Origin: Streptomyces paludis
GTDB taxonomy: Bacteria; Actinomycetota; Actinomycetes; Streptomycetales; Streptomycetaceae
Assembly (NCBI RefSeq): GCF_003344965.1
Contig: NZ_CP031194.1
Location: forward strand, 6,572,001-6,636,000
Direction of reading: 5' to 3'
DNA length: 64,000 nucleotides
Part shown: positions 37,978 to 46,665 of the stretch, piece after piece
How the letters are laid out: each line of letters starts with the position of its first letter
Position numbering within the stretch: the stretch's first letter is position 1
Position numbers and translations under genes: made by a program
The notes under the pieces: model-generated
What the model saw: only the letters and a program-made list of their open reading frames with translations
Databases searched by the model: none
Told to the model about the DNA's origin: nothing

Positions 37978-38007
37978 ACCCCGGCCGGTCCCGGCCGGCG
38001 CCGGGGT
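37978..38007 (+). terminator. Weak terminator-like stem after the ROK/membrane-protein pair
   Basis: ACCCCGGC (37978-37985) pairs with GCCGGGGT (38000-38007), with CCGG repeats in the loop that can form alternative stems. A possible terminator just before the PcaD-PcaC gene. Confidence 0.35.
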
Positions 38008-38047
38008 GGGGCGCCGGGGCCGCGGCCCGATATGGGAGCGTGAGCGG

Positions 38048-39343
38048 GTGAGCGACACGACGACTAAGACCCTGCAATACCGCTTGGACGGGCCGGAAGA
38101 CGCACCGATCCTGATTCTGGGCCCCTCCCTCGGCACCACCTGGCACATGTGGGACCGCCAAGTGCCCGAGCTGGCCCGGCAGTGGCGTGTGCTCCGCTTC
38201 GATCTGCCCGGTCACGGCGGCGCGCCCGCCCACCCCGCGACCAGCGTGCCCGAGCTGGCGGAGCGGCTGCTCGCCACCCTCGACATGCTCGGCGTACAGC
38301 GCTTCGGATACGTGGGCTGCTCCATCTCGGGGGCCATCGGCGCCGAACTGGCGCTGCGCCGCCCGGACCGGATCGCCTCGCTCGCGCTTGTCGCGGCCTC
38401 GCCCCGGTTCGGCACGGCCGACGAGTTCCGGCAGCGGGGCGTGATCGTCCGCGCCAACGGCCTCGACCCGATGGCCCGTACGGCGCCCGAGCGCTGGTTC
38501 ACCCCGGGCTTCGCGGGCGCCCAGCCCGCCATCGTCGAATGGGCCGTGCAGATGGTCCGGACGACCGACCCCGGCTGCTACATCGCCGCCTGCGAGGCGC
38601 TCGCTGCCTTCGACATCCGGGCGGAGCTGGGCCGTATCGCCGTCCCGACGCTCGTCCTGGTCGGCGCCGAGGACCAGGTCACCGGGCCCGCCGAGGCGCG
38701 GACGCTGGTCGCCGGGATCCCCGACGCGCGGCTCGCGCTGGTCCCCGGCGCCTCCCATCTGGCGCCGGTCGAGCAGCCCGCCGCCGTCACGGACCTGCTG
38801 GTGCACCACTTCTCCACCGCCTGGTTCAACCCCTCCGACACCTCCACCAGCCTGATGGTGATGCCCGACCGGACGGACCGGCCCCTGGCCTCCGCGCCGG
38901 CCGGCCCCGTCGCCGAGATCGCCCCCGCCGCCGAACAGCCGCAGGCGGTCACCACCGGCCGCGCCGACCCGTACGACGCGGGCATGCGGGTGCGCCGGGA
39001 GGTCCTGGGCGATGCCCATGTGGACCGGGCCACGGCCGCCGCCGACGGCTTCTCCGGCGACTTCCAGGAGCTGATCACCCGCTACGCCTGGGGCGAGGTG
39101 TGGACCAGGGACGGTCTGGACCGCCGTACCCGCAGCGCGGTGACTCTGACCGCGCTGATCGCGGGCGGACATCTGGAGGAGCTGGCCTTCCACACCCGGG
39201 CCGCCCTGCGCAACGGCCTCACCCCGACCGAGATCCGCGAAGTGCTGATCCAGACGGCCGTCTACTGCGGGGTGCCCGCCGCGAACACGGCGTTCCGGGT
39301 GGCGGGGGCGGTGATCCGGGAGGAGACGACCCCGGAGACGTAG
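38048..39343 (+). CDS. Fused 3-oxoadipate enol-lactonase / 4-carboxymuconolactone decarboxylase
   Basis: A 431-residue fusion. Residues 1 to about 265 form an alpha/beta hydrolase: oxyanion region LGPSLGTTWHMWD, nucleophile elbow YVGCSISGAIGAE with Ser92, and catalytic His in GASHLAPVEQP. Residues about 305-431 form the CMD domain: GMRVRREVLGDAHVDRA, FQELITRYAWGEVWTRDGLDRRTRSAVTLTALIAGGHLEELAFH and EIREVLIQTAVYCGVPAAN. This is PcaL, carrying out two consecutive steps of the protocatechuate beta-ketoadipate pathway. The elbow is G-C-S-I-S-G instead of canonical G-x-S-x-G. No other pca genes are adjacent, so it is detached from the main cluster. The GTG start follows GGGAGCGTGAGC. Confidence 0.9.
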   Translation: MSDTTTKTLQYRLDGPEDAPILILGPSLGTTWHMWDRQVPELARQWRVLRFDLPGHGGAPAHPATSVPELAERLLATLDMLGVQRFGYVGCSISGAIGAELALRRPDRIASLALVAASPRFGTADEFRQRGVIVRANGLDPMARTAPERWFTPGFAGAQPAIVEWAVQMVRTTDPGCYIAACEALAAFDIRAELGRIAVPTLVLVGAEDQVTGPAEARTLVAGIPDARLALVPGASHLAPVEQPAAVTDLLVHHFSTAWFNPSDTSTSLMVMPDRTDRPLASAPAGPVAEIAPAAEQPQAVTTGRADPYDAGMRVRREVLGDAHVDRATAAADGFSGDFQELITRYAWGEVWTRDGLDRRTRSAVTLTALIAGGHLEELAFHTRAALRNGLTPTEIREVLIQTAVYCGVPAANTAFRVAGAVIREETTPET

Positions 39344-39401
39344 CAGGATGGACGCGGGGCGGCAGCGGTACGGACACGAACGAGAGAAGGGCGCGGCGGC
39401 G

Positions 39402-40034
39402 ATGAGGCTCACGAAGAAGACACACGCCTGTGTACGGCTGGAGAAGGACGGGCGCACCCTCGTCATCGACCCGGGCGCCTTCACCGAGGCGGACGCCGTG
39501 ACCGGCGCGGACGTCATCCTCGTCACCCACGAGCACGCCGACCACTTCGACGGGGACCGGCTGCGGGCCGCCCTCGAAGCCAGCCCCGCCGCCGAACTCT
39601 GGACACTGCGCAGCGTCGCCGGACAGCTCTCCGCCGCGTTCCCCGGCCGGGTCCACACGGTCGGCCACGGCGACGCCTTCTCGGCGGCCGGTTTCGACGT
39701 ACGCGTCTACGGCGAACTGCACGCCGTGATCCACCCGGACATCCCCCGGATCACCAACGTCGGCTATCTCGTCGACGGTACGGTCTTCCACCCGGGCGAC
39801 GCGCTGACTGTGCCCGATCACCCGGTGGACACGCTGCTGCTGCCCGTACAGGCGCCCTGGAGCAAGATCTCCGAGGTGATCGAGTACGTCAGGGAGGTAC
39901 GGCCCCGGCGCTCCCTCGACGTCCACGACGCCCTGCTCACCGAGCTGGCGCGGCCCATCTACGACCACCAGATCGGCGGCCTGGGCGGGGCGGAGCACGG
40001 GCGGCTCGCACCGGGCGAATCCACCGACCTGTGA
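39402..40034 (+). CDS. MBL-fold metal-dependent hydrolase (UlaG-like)
   Basis: A 210-residue metallo-beta-lactamase-fold protein. The metal motif THEHADHFDGDRL (H-x-H-x-DH) is near residue 45, and further ligands are in ELHAVIH and VFHPGDALTVP. The N-terminus MRLTKKTHACVRLEKDGRTLVIDPG is that of the UlaG-like lactonase/phosphodiesterase-type subgroup. ATG 39402 is used; a longer frame lacks a site. It is probably cytosolic. The substrate is unknown. It is 58 bases downstream of the PcaL-like gene, so the two could be co-transcribed. Confidence 0.8.
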   Translation: MRLTKKTHACVRLEKDGRTLVIDPGAFTEADAVTGADVILVTHEHADHFDGDRLRAALEASPAAELWTLRSVAGQLSAAFPGRVHTVGHGDAFSAAGFDVRVYGELHAVIHPDIPRITNVGYLVDGTVFHPGDALTVPDHPVDTLLLPVQAPWSKISEVIEYVREVRPRRSLDVHDALLTELARPIYDHQIGGLGGAEHGRLAPGESTDL

Positions 40035-40115
40035 CCGCCGCGATTACCGCCGCGAGAACCGGCGCGAAGATCGGCGCGGGGGGCGTTGTCGTACCCCGCC
40101 GCTAGGCTGTTCCTC

Positions 40116-40895
40116 ATGCGCATCGCCACCTGGAACGTCAATTCGATCACCGCCCGGCTGCCCCGGCTGCTCGCCTGGCTGGAGAGCAGCGGTACGGACG
40201 TGCTGTGCGTCCAGGAGACCAAGTGCGCCGAGGAGCAGTTCCCGGACGGGGCGCTGCGGGAGCTGGGGTACGAGTCCGCCGTGCACGCCACCGGCCGGTG
40301 GAACGGGGTCGCGCTGGTGTCCCGGGTCGGGCTGACCGACGTCGTCAAGGGGCTCCCCGGCGGCCCGGAGTACGAGGGCGTGGCCGAGCCGCGCGCGGTC
40401 TCCGCGACCTGCGGCCCGGTCCGGCTCTGGTCGGTCTACGTGCCCAACGGCCGCGAGGTGGCCCACGACCACTACGCGTACAAGCTCGCCTGGTTCGAGG
40501 CGCTGCGCACGGCCGTGGCCGAGGACGCGGCGGGGCCCCGGCCCTTCGCCGTCCTCGGCGACTTCAACGTCGCCCCGGCCGACGAGGACGTGTGGGACCT
40601 CTCCCGCTTCGAGGGCGCCACCCATGTCACCCCCGCCGAGCGCGCCGCGCTCGCCGCGCTGCGCGAGCAGGGGCTCAGCGATGTGGTGCCCCGCCCGCTC
40701 AAGTACGACCGCCCGTACACCTACTGGGACTACCGCGAGCTGGGCTTCCCCAAGAACCGCGGTATGCGTATCGACCTCGTCTACGGCAACGCCCCGTTCG
40801 CCGGGGCCGTCAAGGACAGCTATGTGGACCGCGAGGAGCGCAAGGGCAAGGGCGCGTCCGACCATGCCCCGGTGGTCGTCGACCTCGACGTCTGA
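40116..40895 (+). CDS. Exodeoxyribonuclease III (AP endonuclease)
   Basis: A 259-residue EEP-fold nuclease of the ExoIII/XthA family. It has MRIATWNVNSITARLPRL with the metal Asn, LCVQETKC with the catalytic Glu, SVYVPNGR, GDFNVAP with Asp/Asn, TYWDYRELGFPKNRGMRIDLVY and SDHAPVVVDLDV with the catalytic His. It cuts at abasic sites and trims 3' ends in base-excision repair. It appears to be a single gene, ending just before the MITE-like element. Confidence 0.93.
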   Translation: MRIATWNVNSITARLPRLLAWLESSGTDVLCVQETKCAEEQFPDGALRELGYESAVHATGRWNGVALVSRVGLTDVVKGLPGGPEYEGVAEPRAVSATCGPVRLWSVYVPNGREVAHDHYAYKLAWFEALRTAVAEDAAGPRPFAVLGDFNVAPADEDVWDLSRFEGATHVTPAERAALAALREQGLSDVVPRPLKYDRPYTYWDYRELGFPKNRGMRIDLVYGNAPFAGAVKDSYVDREERKGKGASDHAPVVVDLDV

Positions 40896-40908
40896 GGCCG
40901 TGGGGAAC

Positions 40909-41111
40909 TAGGGCCTCTCGTTTGGATCATGCCGGGCTCGCGGGCCCCGGCACCGCGCCTCGCCGCGTTGTCGTCAGTCATCCCCAAGGTCTCGGCTTCG
41001 CTCGACCAGGGGAGACCCCATCCGCTCCTGCGTCGCCTCCCTCCTCCGCCTTGCGATCCACGGCACCGGACCCCGCTCCCTGATCCGGCCTGATCCAAAC
41101 GAAAGACCCTA
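40909..41111. mobile_element. MITE-like element with 19-bp terminal inverted repeats and TA duplication
   Basis: The left end GGGCCTCTCGTTTGGATCA (40911-40929) and right end (41091-41109, reading GGGTCTTTCGTTTGGATCA on the minus strand) match at 17 of 19 bases. Both ends are flanked by TA, the target duplicated by IS630/Tc1-mariner-type elements. The body is about 160 bp with internal stems (TGCCGGG..., GGTCTC/GAGACC) and no credible gene, so it would need a transposase in trans. It sits between xth and the decarboxylase and its right boundary lies within the TAG stop codon of the latter. Confidence 0.75.
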
Positions 41112-42548
41112 GGCGCAGGCCCGCGCGTGGTCGCGGATCGTCCGCCACACGCGGTGCACACCCGCCTCGGTGAGCAGCGGTGACCCCACGGCCGCGCGCA
41201 GGGCCGGGCGGCCGTCGACCGTGGCCGGCGTGAGCTGGATGCCCGGGTCCCCGGCCAGCCGGCCGGCGGCCTCCCGGGTCCGGCGGTCGGTGTCGAGACG
41301 GAAGACCACGAGACCGAGCCGGTGGGTGACCAGCTCGAAGCCGTTCTCCCGGGCGACGAGCCCGGCCAGCAGCTCCGCCATGCGCACATCGTGGCGGATG
41401 GCGGAGCGCAGCCCTTCGAGACCGTGGGCACGCATCACGTACCAGAGCTTGAGCGCGCGCATCGGCCGGCCCAGCGGGATCTGCCAGTCGCGGTAGTCGA
41501 CCACCTCCCCGGTCTCGGTCGCGTCGTTGCGCAGATACGACGGCGTGATGCTCATGGCGTCGGTCAGCGCCCGCCGGTCGGCGGTCCACATCACGTCGCA
41601 CGGGGTGCCGGTCCGCATCCACTTGTGGGCGTTGACGGCGTACGAGTCGGCCGCCTCGACCCCGTCGTTGAGCCACCGGTGCTCCGGGCAGAGGGCGGCC
41701 GGGCCCGCGTAGGCGGCGTCCACGTGCAGCCACACGCCCTCCTCGCGGCAGATCCGGCCCAGGTCCGCCAGCGGGTCGACCGCGCAGGTGCCGGTGGTGC
41801 CCGCGGTCGCGACCACGATCGCCGGTACGGCGCCGGCCCGCCGGTCGGCGGCGATCCGGGCCCGCAGCGCGTCGGGGTCCATCCGGGCGGTGCCGGGCAG
41901 GGTCGGTACGGCGGCGCTCGCGCCGAGACCGGCGACGCGGGCCGCCTTGGGCACGCACGAGTTGGCCTCCTCCGTGCGGTACAGCCGGTAGCGGCCCTCG
42001 GTGCCGTGGTCGCGCCACCGTCCTCGTGAGGCCCGGTGCAGGGCCGCGACGGTGGCGACCAGGACGGCGGAGGAGGCCGAGTCCTGGATCACGCCCCCGC
42101 CGTTCGCGGAGGTGTGGAGGAAGCGCTCGGGCAGACCGAGCGCCTTGGCGAGCCAGTCGGTGACCACCTGCTCCAGCTCGGTGGCCGCAGGCCCGGTCGT
42201 CCACATCATGCCCTGGACCCCCAGCCCGGCGGTGACCAGTTCGGCGAGCACGGAGGCGGGCGAGTTGCCGGTCGGGTAGTAGGCGAGGAACGCCGGGTGC
42301 TGCCAGTGGACCAGGCCGGGCACGACCGTGTCCCAGGTGTCCCGAAGGATCCGGTCGAGCGGCTCGCCCCGCTCCGGCGGCCCGGCCGGCAGGGCCGCGG
42401 CGACGGCGCCCGGGGCCAGGTCCGGTGTCACCGGCAGCCGCTCGTCCGCCAGTGCCCGCCAGTGGCCGAGGAGGAGGTCGACGGCCTCGTGGACGGCGGC
42501 CCGGAACGGATCGGCTTCGTTGACGAGAGACGTGATGGCGAACTCCAA
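41109..42548 (-). CDS. Group II PLP-dependent decarboxylase (aromatic-amino-acid decarboxylase family) with Asn at the PLP-stacking site
   Basis: A 479-residue enzyme. It has QHPAFLAYYPTGNSPASVLAELVTAGLG, HVDAAYAG with Asp277, and the Schiff-base Lys309 in VNAHKWM. The catalytic-loop Tyr338 is kept (ITPSYLRND). In ordinary family members a His stacks on PLP in an AHSSV motif, whereas here the sequence is TEEANSCVPKAA with Asn196. In insect relatives this His-to-Asn change marks enzymes that make aromatic acetaldehydes rather than amines. The start reads TTG (42548), with no strong ribosome site, so a leaderless or unusual initiation is likely. It is divergent from the gene at 42577 with a 28-bp gap. 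A MITE-like element ends in its stop codon. Confidence 0.85.
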   Translation of the reverse strand: MEFAITSLVNEADPFRAAVHEAVDLLLGHWRALADERLPVTPDLAPGAVAAALPAGPPERGEPLDRILRDTWDTVVPGLVHWQHPAFLAYYPTGNSPASVLAELVTAGLGVQGMMWTTGPAATELEQVVTDWLAKALGLPERFLHTSANGGGVIQDSASSAVLVATVAALHRASRGRWRDHGTEGRYRLYRTEEANSCVPKAARVAGLGASAAVPTLPGTARMDPDALRARIAADRRAGAVPAIVVATAGTTGTCAVDPLADLGRICREEGVWLHVDAAYAGPAALCPEHRWLNDGVEAADSYAVNAHKWMRTGTPCDVMWTADRRALTDAMSITPSYLRNDATETGEVVDYRDWQIPLGRPMRALKLWYVMRAHGLEGLRSAIRHDVRMAELLAGLVARENGFELVTHRLGLVVFRLDTDRRTREAAGRLAGDPGIQLTPATVDGRPALRAAVGSPLLTEAGVHRVWRTIRDHARACA

Positions 42549-42560
42549 GGAATCGTGGGC

Positions 42561-42566
42561 TACCTT
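42561..42566 (+). promoter_or_regulatory. -10 element of a leaderless transcript
   Basis: TACCTT lies 10 bases before the ATG at 42577. With transcription starting about 7 bases after a -10, the mRNA would begin at or very near the start codon. The whole gap to the divergent decarboxylase is only 28 bp, so both promoters must overlap the opposing gene starts. Confidence 0.4.
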
Positions 42567-42576
42567 TTCTCCCGCT

Positions 42577-43428
42577 ATGGAATGTCATATCCCGTTACTT
42601 GTCCTCGCCCCGCCCGACCGGCTGCCCGCCGGCTTCGACGCGCTGCGCGCCGCCACCGGTACGGCACCCGTCCCGCCGGACGCCCCCGCCCATGTGCTGC
42701 CGGACCCCCGAGAGGCCGCCTACGACGCCTACTTTCGGGTCCGCCGCTCCTCCCACCGGCCCGCGGAACTCCTCGCCGCCGCCCTCCGGGAGACGCTCCG
42801 GGCCGTTCGCGCCCGGCTCCCCGAGGCCGCGGACGAACCCGTATTCGACGAGGTGCTCGCCGCCCTCGGCTTGACCGGACCCCCGGAAGCGGCGCCATTG
42901 ACCGCCGCCCCCGCCGACGGACCCGCCCGCTGGCTCCACGGGCACCGTCTCTTCTTCGCGCTCATCCAGGCCACCACCGTCGGCGTCGCGGAGGCCCTCC
43001 ACGCCACCGGCCCCGGCACCGCCGGCCGGGAGGCCGCCGACCGGGGCGCGGCGAGCGCCGCCGTCTGTCTGCGGGCCGGCACGGCGGCGCTCCGTATCGC
43101 CTCCGACTTCCCCGCGACCGACTACGAGGAGCTGATCCGGCCCTCCATGGAGCCCCCGCACCAGCCCGTGCCGGGTTTCTCCGGGCTCTGGTCCGCCGAC
43201 CACCGGGTCCTGATCGACCAGCTGCGCACCTGGGGACGGAGCCCCCGGGCACGGGAGGGCTCCGCCGCCGGCCGGGCGCTGCGCGCGGCCCTGGAGGAGG
43301 CGTACGCGGCCCATGTCGGCGTCTGCCGGCGCTTCGTCGGTACGGGTCCCTCCCTGCTGGGCGGCTCCCCGGACGCGCCCGCCACGCTCGCCGAACTGGG
43401 CGCGGCCCGCCGCCGGCTCCTGAACTGA
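42577..43428 (+). CDS. Helical protein of uncertain family (possibly PrnB/tryptophan-dioxygenase-like), contains a TTA codon
   Basis: A 283-residue, mostly helical protein without signal peptide. Segments such as AAYDAYFRVRRSSHRPAELLAAALRETL, ARWLHGHRLFFALIQATTVGVAEAL, GLWSADHRVLIDQLRTWGRSP and AYAAHVGVCRRFVGTGPSLL vaguely recall the heme-dependent PrnB/tryptophan 2,3-dioxygenase superfamily, with two His candidates. It is shorter than PrnB and I cannot assign it firmly. Codon 7 is TTA (42595-42597), the rare codon read by the bldA tRNA of Streptomyces, so translation may be limited to late growth. It is divergent from the decarboxylase and followed by a P450 remnant, suggesting a small secondary-metabolite locus. 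Confidence 0.6.
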   Translation: MECHIPLLVLAPPDRLPAGFDALRAATGTAPVPPDAPAHVLPDPREAAYDAYFRVRRSSHRPAELLAAALRETLRAVRARLPEAADEPVFDEVLAALGLTGPPEAAPLTAAPADGPARWLHGHRLFFALIQATTVGVAEALHATGPGTAGREAADRGAASAAVCLRAGTAALRIASDFPATDYEELIRPSMEPPHQPVPGFSGLWSADHRVLIDQLRTWGRSPRAREGSAAGRALRAALEEAYAAHVGVCRRFVGTGPSLLGGSPDAPATLAELGAARRRLLN

Positions 43429-43762
43429 CCGGCAACCGACCGGCGCCCCGTCGCGCAGGCGCTCAACTCCCGCCGGGTGGAGGGCATGCGCGCCCGGATC
43501 ACCGAGCCGACCGGCGAACTCCTCGACGCGCTGCCGGACGACGGGCCCGATCGTGAACGCCGTCGTCAACCTCTCCGCCCACCCGGACCAGTTGGCCCAT
43601 GTCCGCTCCGGAGCCGTCGGCCGGGACGAGCGCCACCCCGGCCTGACCCTCGCCGTACCCCCCGAGCGGCTGCGCCACCGCCCCACGGTGACCCAGAACG
43701 CGCTGAGCGAACTGCCGGTCCTGCTCGGGCCGCGAGCCCCTATGGTGTCCGGGCTGCGGTGA
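43429..43762 (+). pseudogene. Decayed cytochrome P450 fragment
   Basis: Two frames give P450-like pieces in the right order. From 43447 comes VAQALNSRRVEGMRARITEPTGELLDALPDDGP, resembling the helix C/D region. From about 43541, in another frame, comes IVNAVVNLSAHPDQLAHVRSG, like the I-J helices, and then HPGLTLAVPPERLRHRP...ALSELPVLLGP, like the P450 C-terminal end. The oxygen-binding motif, ExxR and heme-Cys loop are missing, so large internal deletions and a frameshift have occurred. It begins directly after the stop of the TTA-containing gene and ends 15 bases before the next gene. Confidence 0.7.
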
Positions 43763-43777
43763 TGGCAGGCTGGCCGG

Positions 43778-44212
43778 ATGAACATCCCCTTCTTGGACAA
43801 CTGGCGCAAGCGACAGGGCGGTGACGCCGGCGCGCCGTTCGCCGCGGGCGGCGACCAGGAGGGCGTGGCCGAGCTGCTCTCCGAGTGCGAGCTGCTGCGT
43901 GTCCGGGCAGGGCGGCACGGGCTGGTACTCGACGACTCCCCGGCCTCGCTGGAGGCGCTCGACCAGCTGCCGCCGCGCTGGCGCGACGACCCGGAGGAGC
44001 TGCCCTGGCTGGGCAACGACGCGGGTCTCTACCTCGGCACGGTGATCGTCCGTACGGTCCCGGGCGCCGTCTGGCGGATCTGGCCCGGCGGTCACCCGGT
44101 GGTGTGCCTGCCCTCCGGGCGGGAGATCCAGGTCGTCGAGGCCGGTCTCGAATGGGCGGCCACCGGCGCGCCCGAACTGTCCCAGGTGTACGGCGAGGCC
44201 GCGGAGGGCTGA
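43778..44212 (+). CDS. DUF6278-type conserved Streptomyces protein
   Basis: A 144-residue cytosolic protein starting MNIPFLDNWRKRQGG. The core is LLSECELLRVRAGRHGLVLDDSPASLEALDQLPPRWRDDPEELPWLGNDAGLYLGTVIVRTVPGAVWRIWPGGHPVVCLPSGREIQVVEAGLEW, a mixed alpha/beta sequence that I associate with the DUF6278 family. Its function is unknown. It has no obvious partner in the neighbourhood and is followed by the promoter region of the glutamate-type ABC operon. Confidence 0.65.
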   Translation: MNIPFLDNWRKRQGGDAGAPFAAGGDQEGVAELLSECELLRVRAGRHGLVLDDSPASLEALDQLPPRWRDDPEELPWLGNDAGLYLGTVIVRTVPGAVWRIWPGGHPVVCLPSGREIQVVEAGLEWAATGAPELSQVYGEAAEG

Positions 44213-44345
44213 CGCCCCCCTGAGCAGTCCCTGAGCAGTAAATACGGCTTATGCCCTCGATGTGCGTGTCGCGTGTGAAGTCCCTTTCCCGGCTGGATAG
44301 TTTGCGCGGACCTCGACACAGCCGAGATTGGGTGGGGCAGGGTTT

Positions 44346-45089
<744 letters not shown>

Positions 45090-45103
45090 GCGGGGACGGG
45101 ACC

Positions 45104-46012
45104 GTGAGAAGAACACTGACCGCGCTGCTGCTCGCCCTCCTCGCGCCGCTGCCGCTCGCCGCCTGCGGCCGGCCCGGCAGCCCGCCCGTCAAGGGCCCCC
45201 GCGCCGAAGCCCTGCCCCACTACCGGGTCGACCGGGGCTTCCGGCTCCCCGACTCGCCCACCTGGCGGGCCGCCCAGCGGCGCGGGCACCTCGTCGTCGG
45301 CGCCAAGGAGGACCAGCCGTACATGGGCGAGAAGGACCCGGCCACCGGCGTCTACTCGGGCTTCGACATCGAGATCGCCAAGATGATGTCGGCCTCCCTG
45401 GGCTTCGACCCGAAGACGATCAGCTTCCGTACGATCGCCTCCGCCAACCGCGAGACGGCCCTCCAGAACGGGCAGATCGACTACTACGTCGGCACGTACA
45501 CCATCAACGACAACCGCAAGAAGCTCGTCGGCTTCGCCGGGCCCTACTACCTGGCCGGCCAGTCCCTACTGGTACGCACCGACGAACACGGCATCAACGG
45601 CCCCGACGACCTCGCCGGCAAACGCGTCTGCTCGGCCACCGGCTCCACCCCGTACCAGCGCATGCGGCACGACTACCCGCGCGTCGAACTCGTCGGCTAC
45701 GACACCTACTCCGTCTGCGTCGACAATCTCCTCACCTACCAGGTCGCCGCCGTCACCACCGACGACACCATCCTCCAGGGGTACGCCGCCAAGGTGCCCA
45801 AGGAGCTGAAGGTCGTCGGCAGGCCGTTCTCGAAGGAGCCGTACGGCATCGGCGTGCCGCGCGCGGACAACGCCCTGCGTTTTGCCCTCGACGACGCCCT
45901 CGCCGTCCACGAACGCGACGGCGACTGGCAGAAGGCGTACGACGCGACGCTCGGCCTCTCCGGCCGCCGGGCGACCCCGCCGCCGCCCATCGACCGCTAC
46001 CCGGCGAGCTGA
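45104..46012 (+). CDS. Glutamate-type substrate-binding lipoprotein
   Basis: A 302-residue SBP_bac_3 lipoprotein. The signal peptide MRRTLTALLLALLAPLPLAAC has lipobox LAAC (Cys21). The two-lobed domain includes GHLVVGAKEDQPYMGEKDPATGVYSGFDIEIAKMMSASLGF, DYYVGTYTINDNRKKLVGFAGPYYLAGQSLLV and DLAGKRVCSATGSTPYQRM. The sequence resembles GluB of the actinobacterial glutamate importer. The GTG start lies 15 bases after the ATPase stop. Glutamate is the most likely substrate; a gamma-glutamyltransferase gene 2.5 kb further could feed it. Confidence 0.88.
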   Translation: MRRTLTALLLALLAPLPLAACGRPGSPPVKGPRAEALPHYRVDRGFRLPDSPTWRAAQRRGHLVVGAKEDQPYMGEKDPATGVYSGFDIEIAKMMSASLGFDPKTISFRTIASANRETALQNGQIDYYVGTYTINDNRKKLVGFAGPYYLAGQSLLVRTDEHGINGPDDLAGKRVCSATGSTPYQRMRHDYPRVELVGYDTYSVCVDNLLTYQVAAVTTDDTILQGYAAKVPKELKVVGRPFSKEPYGIGVPRADNALRFALDDALAVHERDGDWQKAYDATLGLSGRRATPPPPIDRYPAS

Positions 46013-46020
46013 GGCAGCCC

Positions 46021-46665
46021 ATGGACGTGCTCACCAAGAACTTCTCCCTCTTCGCCAAGGGCTTCCTCGGCACCGTCGAACTCACCGTCTACGCCTCCCT
46101 GCTGGCGCTCGCGCTCGGCTTCCTGATGGCGTCCTTCCGCGTCGCGCCGATCCGCTCGCTGCGCGCGCTCGGCACCGTCTGGGTCACCGTGCTGCGCAAC
46201 ACCCCGCTGACGCTGCTGTTCTTCGCGGTGGTGCTCGGGCTGCCGCGCTTCGGTCTCGTACTGCCCTTCCAGCTCTTCGCGGTTCTCGCGCTCGGCTGCT
46301 ACACCTCCGCGTTCATCTGCGAGGTGCTGCGCTCGGGCATCAACACCGTGCCCCGGGGGCAGGGCGAGGCGGCGCGCAGCCTCGGGATGCGCTTCGGGCA
46401 GACGCTGGGCGGGGTGGTGCTGCCGCAGGCGTTCCGTACGGTCATCCCGCCCATCGGCTCCACCCTGATCGCCCTCGCCAAGAACTCGGCGATCGCGGGC
46501 GCGTTCAGCGTGACCGAGCTGCTCGGCACGTACAAGACCCTCAACGAGCTGGGCTACAGCATCATCTGGACGTTCGTCTGGATCGCCGTCGGCTACCTGA
46601 TCATCACGCTGGCCATCAGCGCGCTGTTCAACATCATGGAGAAGCGCTGGGGGACCGCCCGATGA
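46021..46665 (+). CDS. Amino-acid ABC transporter permease (GluC-like)
   Basis: A 214-residue HisM/GlnP-type permease with five to six membrane helices. It has the family entry motif KGFLGTVELTVYASLLALALG and the EAA coupling loop GINTVPRGQGEAARSLGMRFGQTLGGVVLPQAFRTVIPP. It starts at ATG 46021, 8 bases after the binding-protein stop, and overlaps the second permease by 4 bp, with which it should form a heterodimer. Confidence 0.9.
   Translation: MDVLTKNFSLFAKGFLGTVELTVYASLLALALGFLMASFRVAPIRSLRALGTVWVTVLRNTPLTLLFFAVVLGLPRFGLVLPFQLFAVLALGCYTSAFICEVLRSGINTVPRGQGEAARSLGMRFGQTLGGVVLPQAFRTVIPPIGSTLIALAKNSAIAGAFSVTELLGTYKTLNELGYSIIWTFVWIAVGYLIITLAISALFNIMEKRWGTAR

Noticed and set aside
40820..41431. 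Minus-strand frame running through the MITE-like element
   Set aside because: It spans the element and the antisense of two genes, has no ribosome site and no domain similarity.
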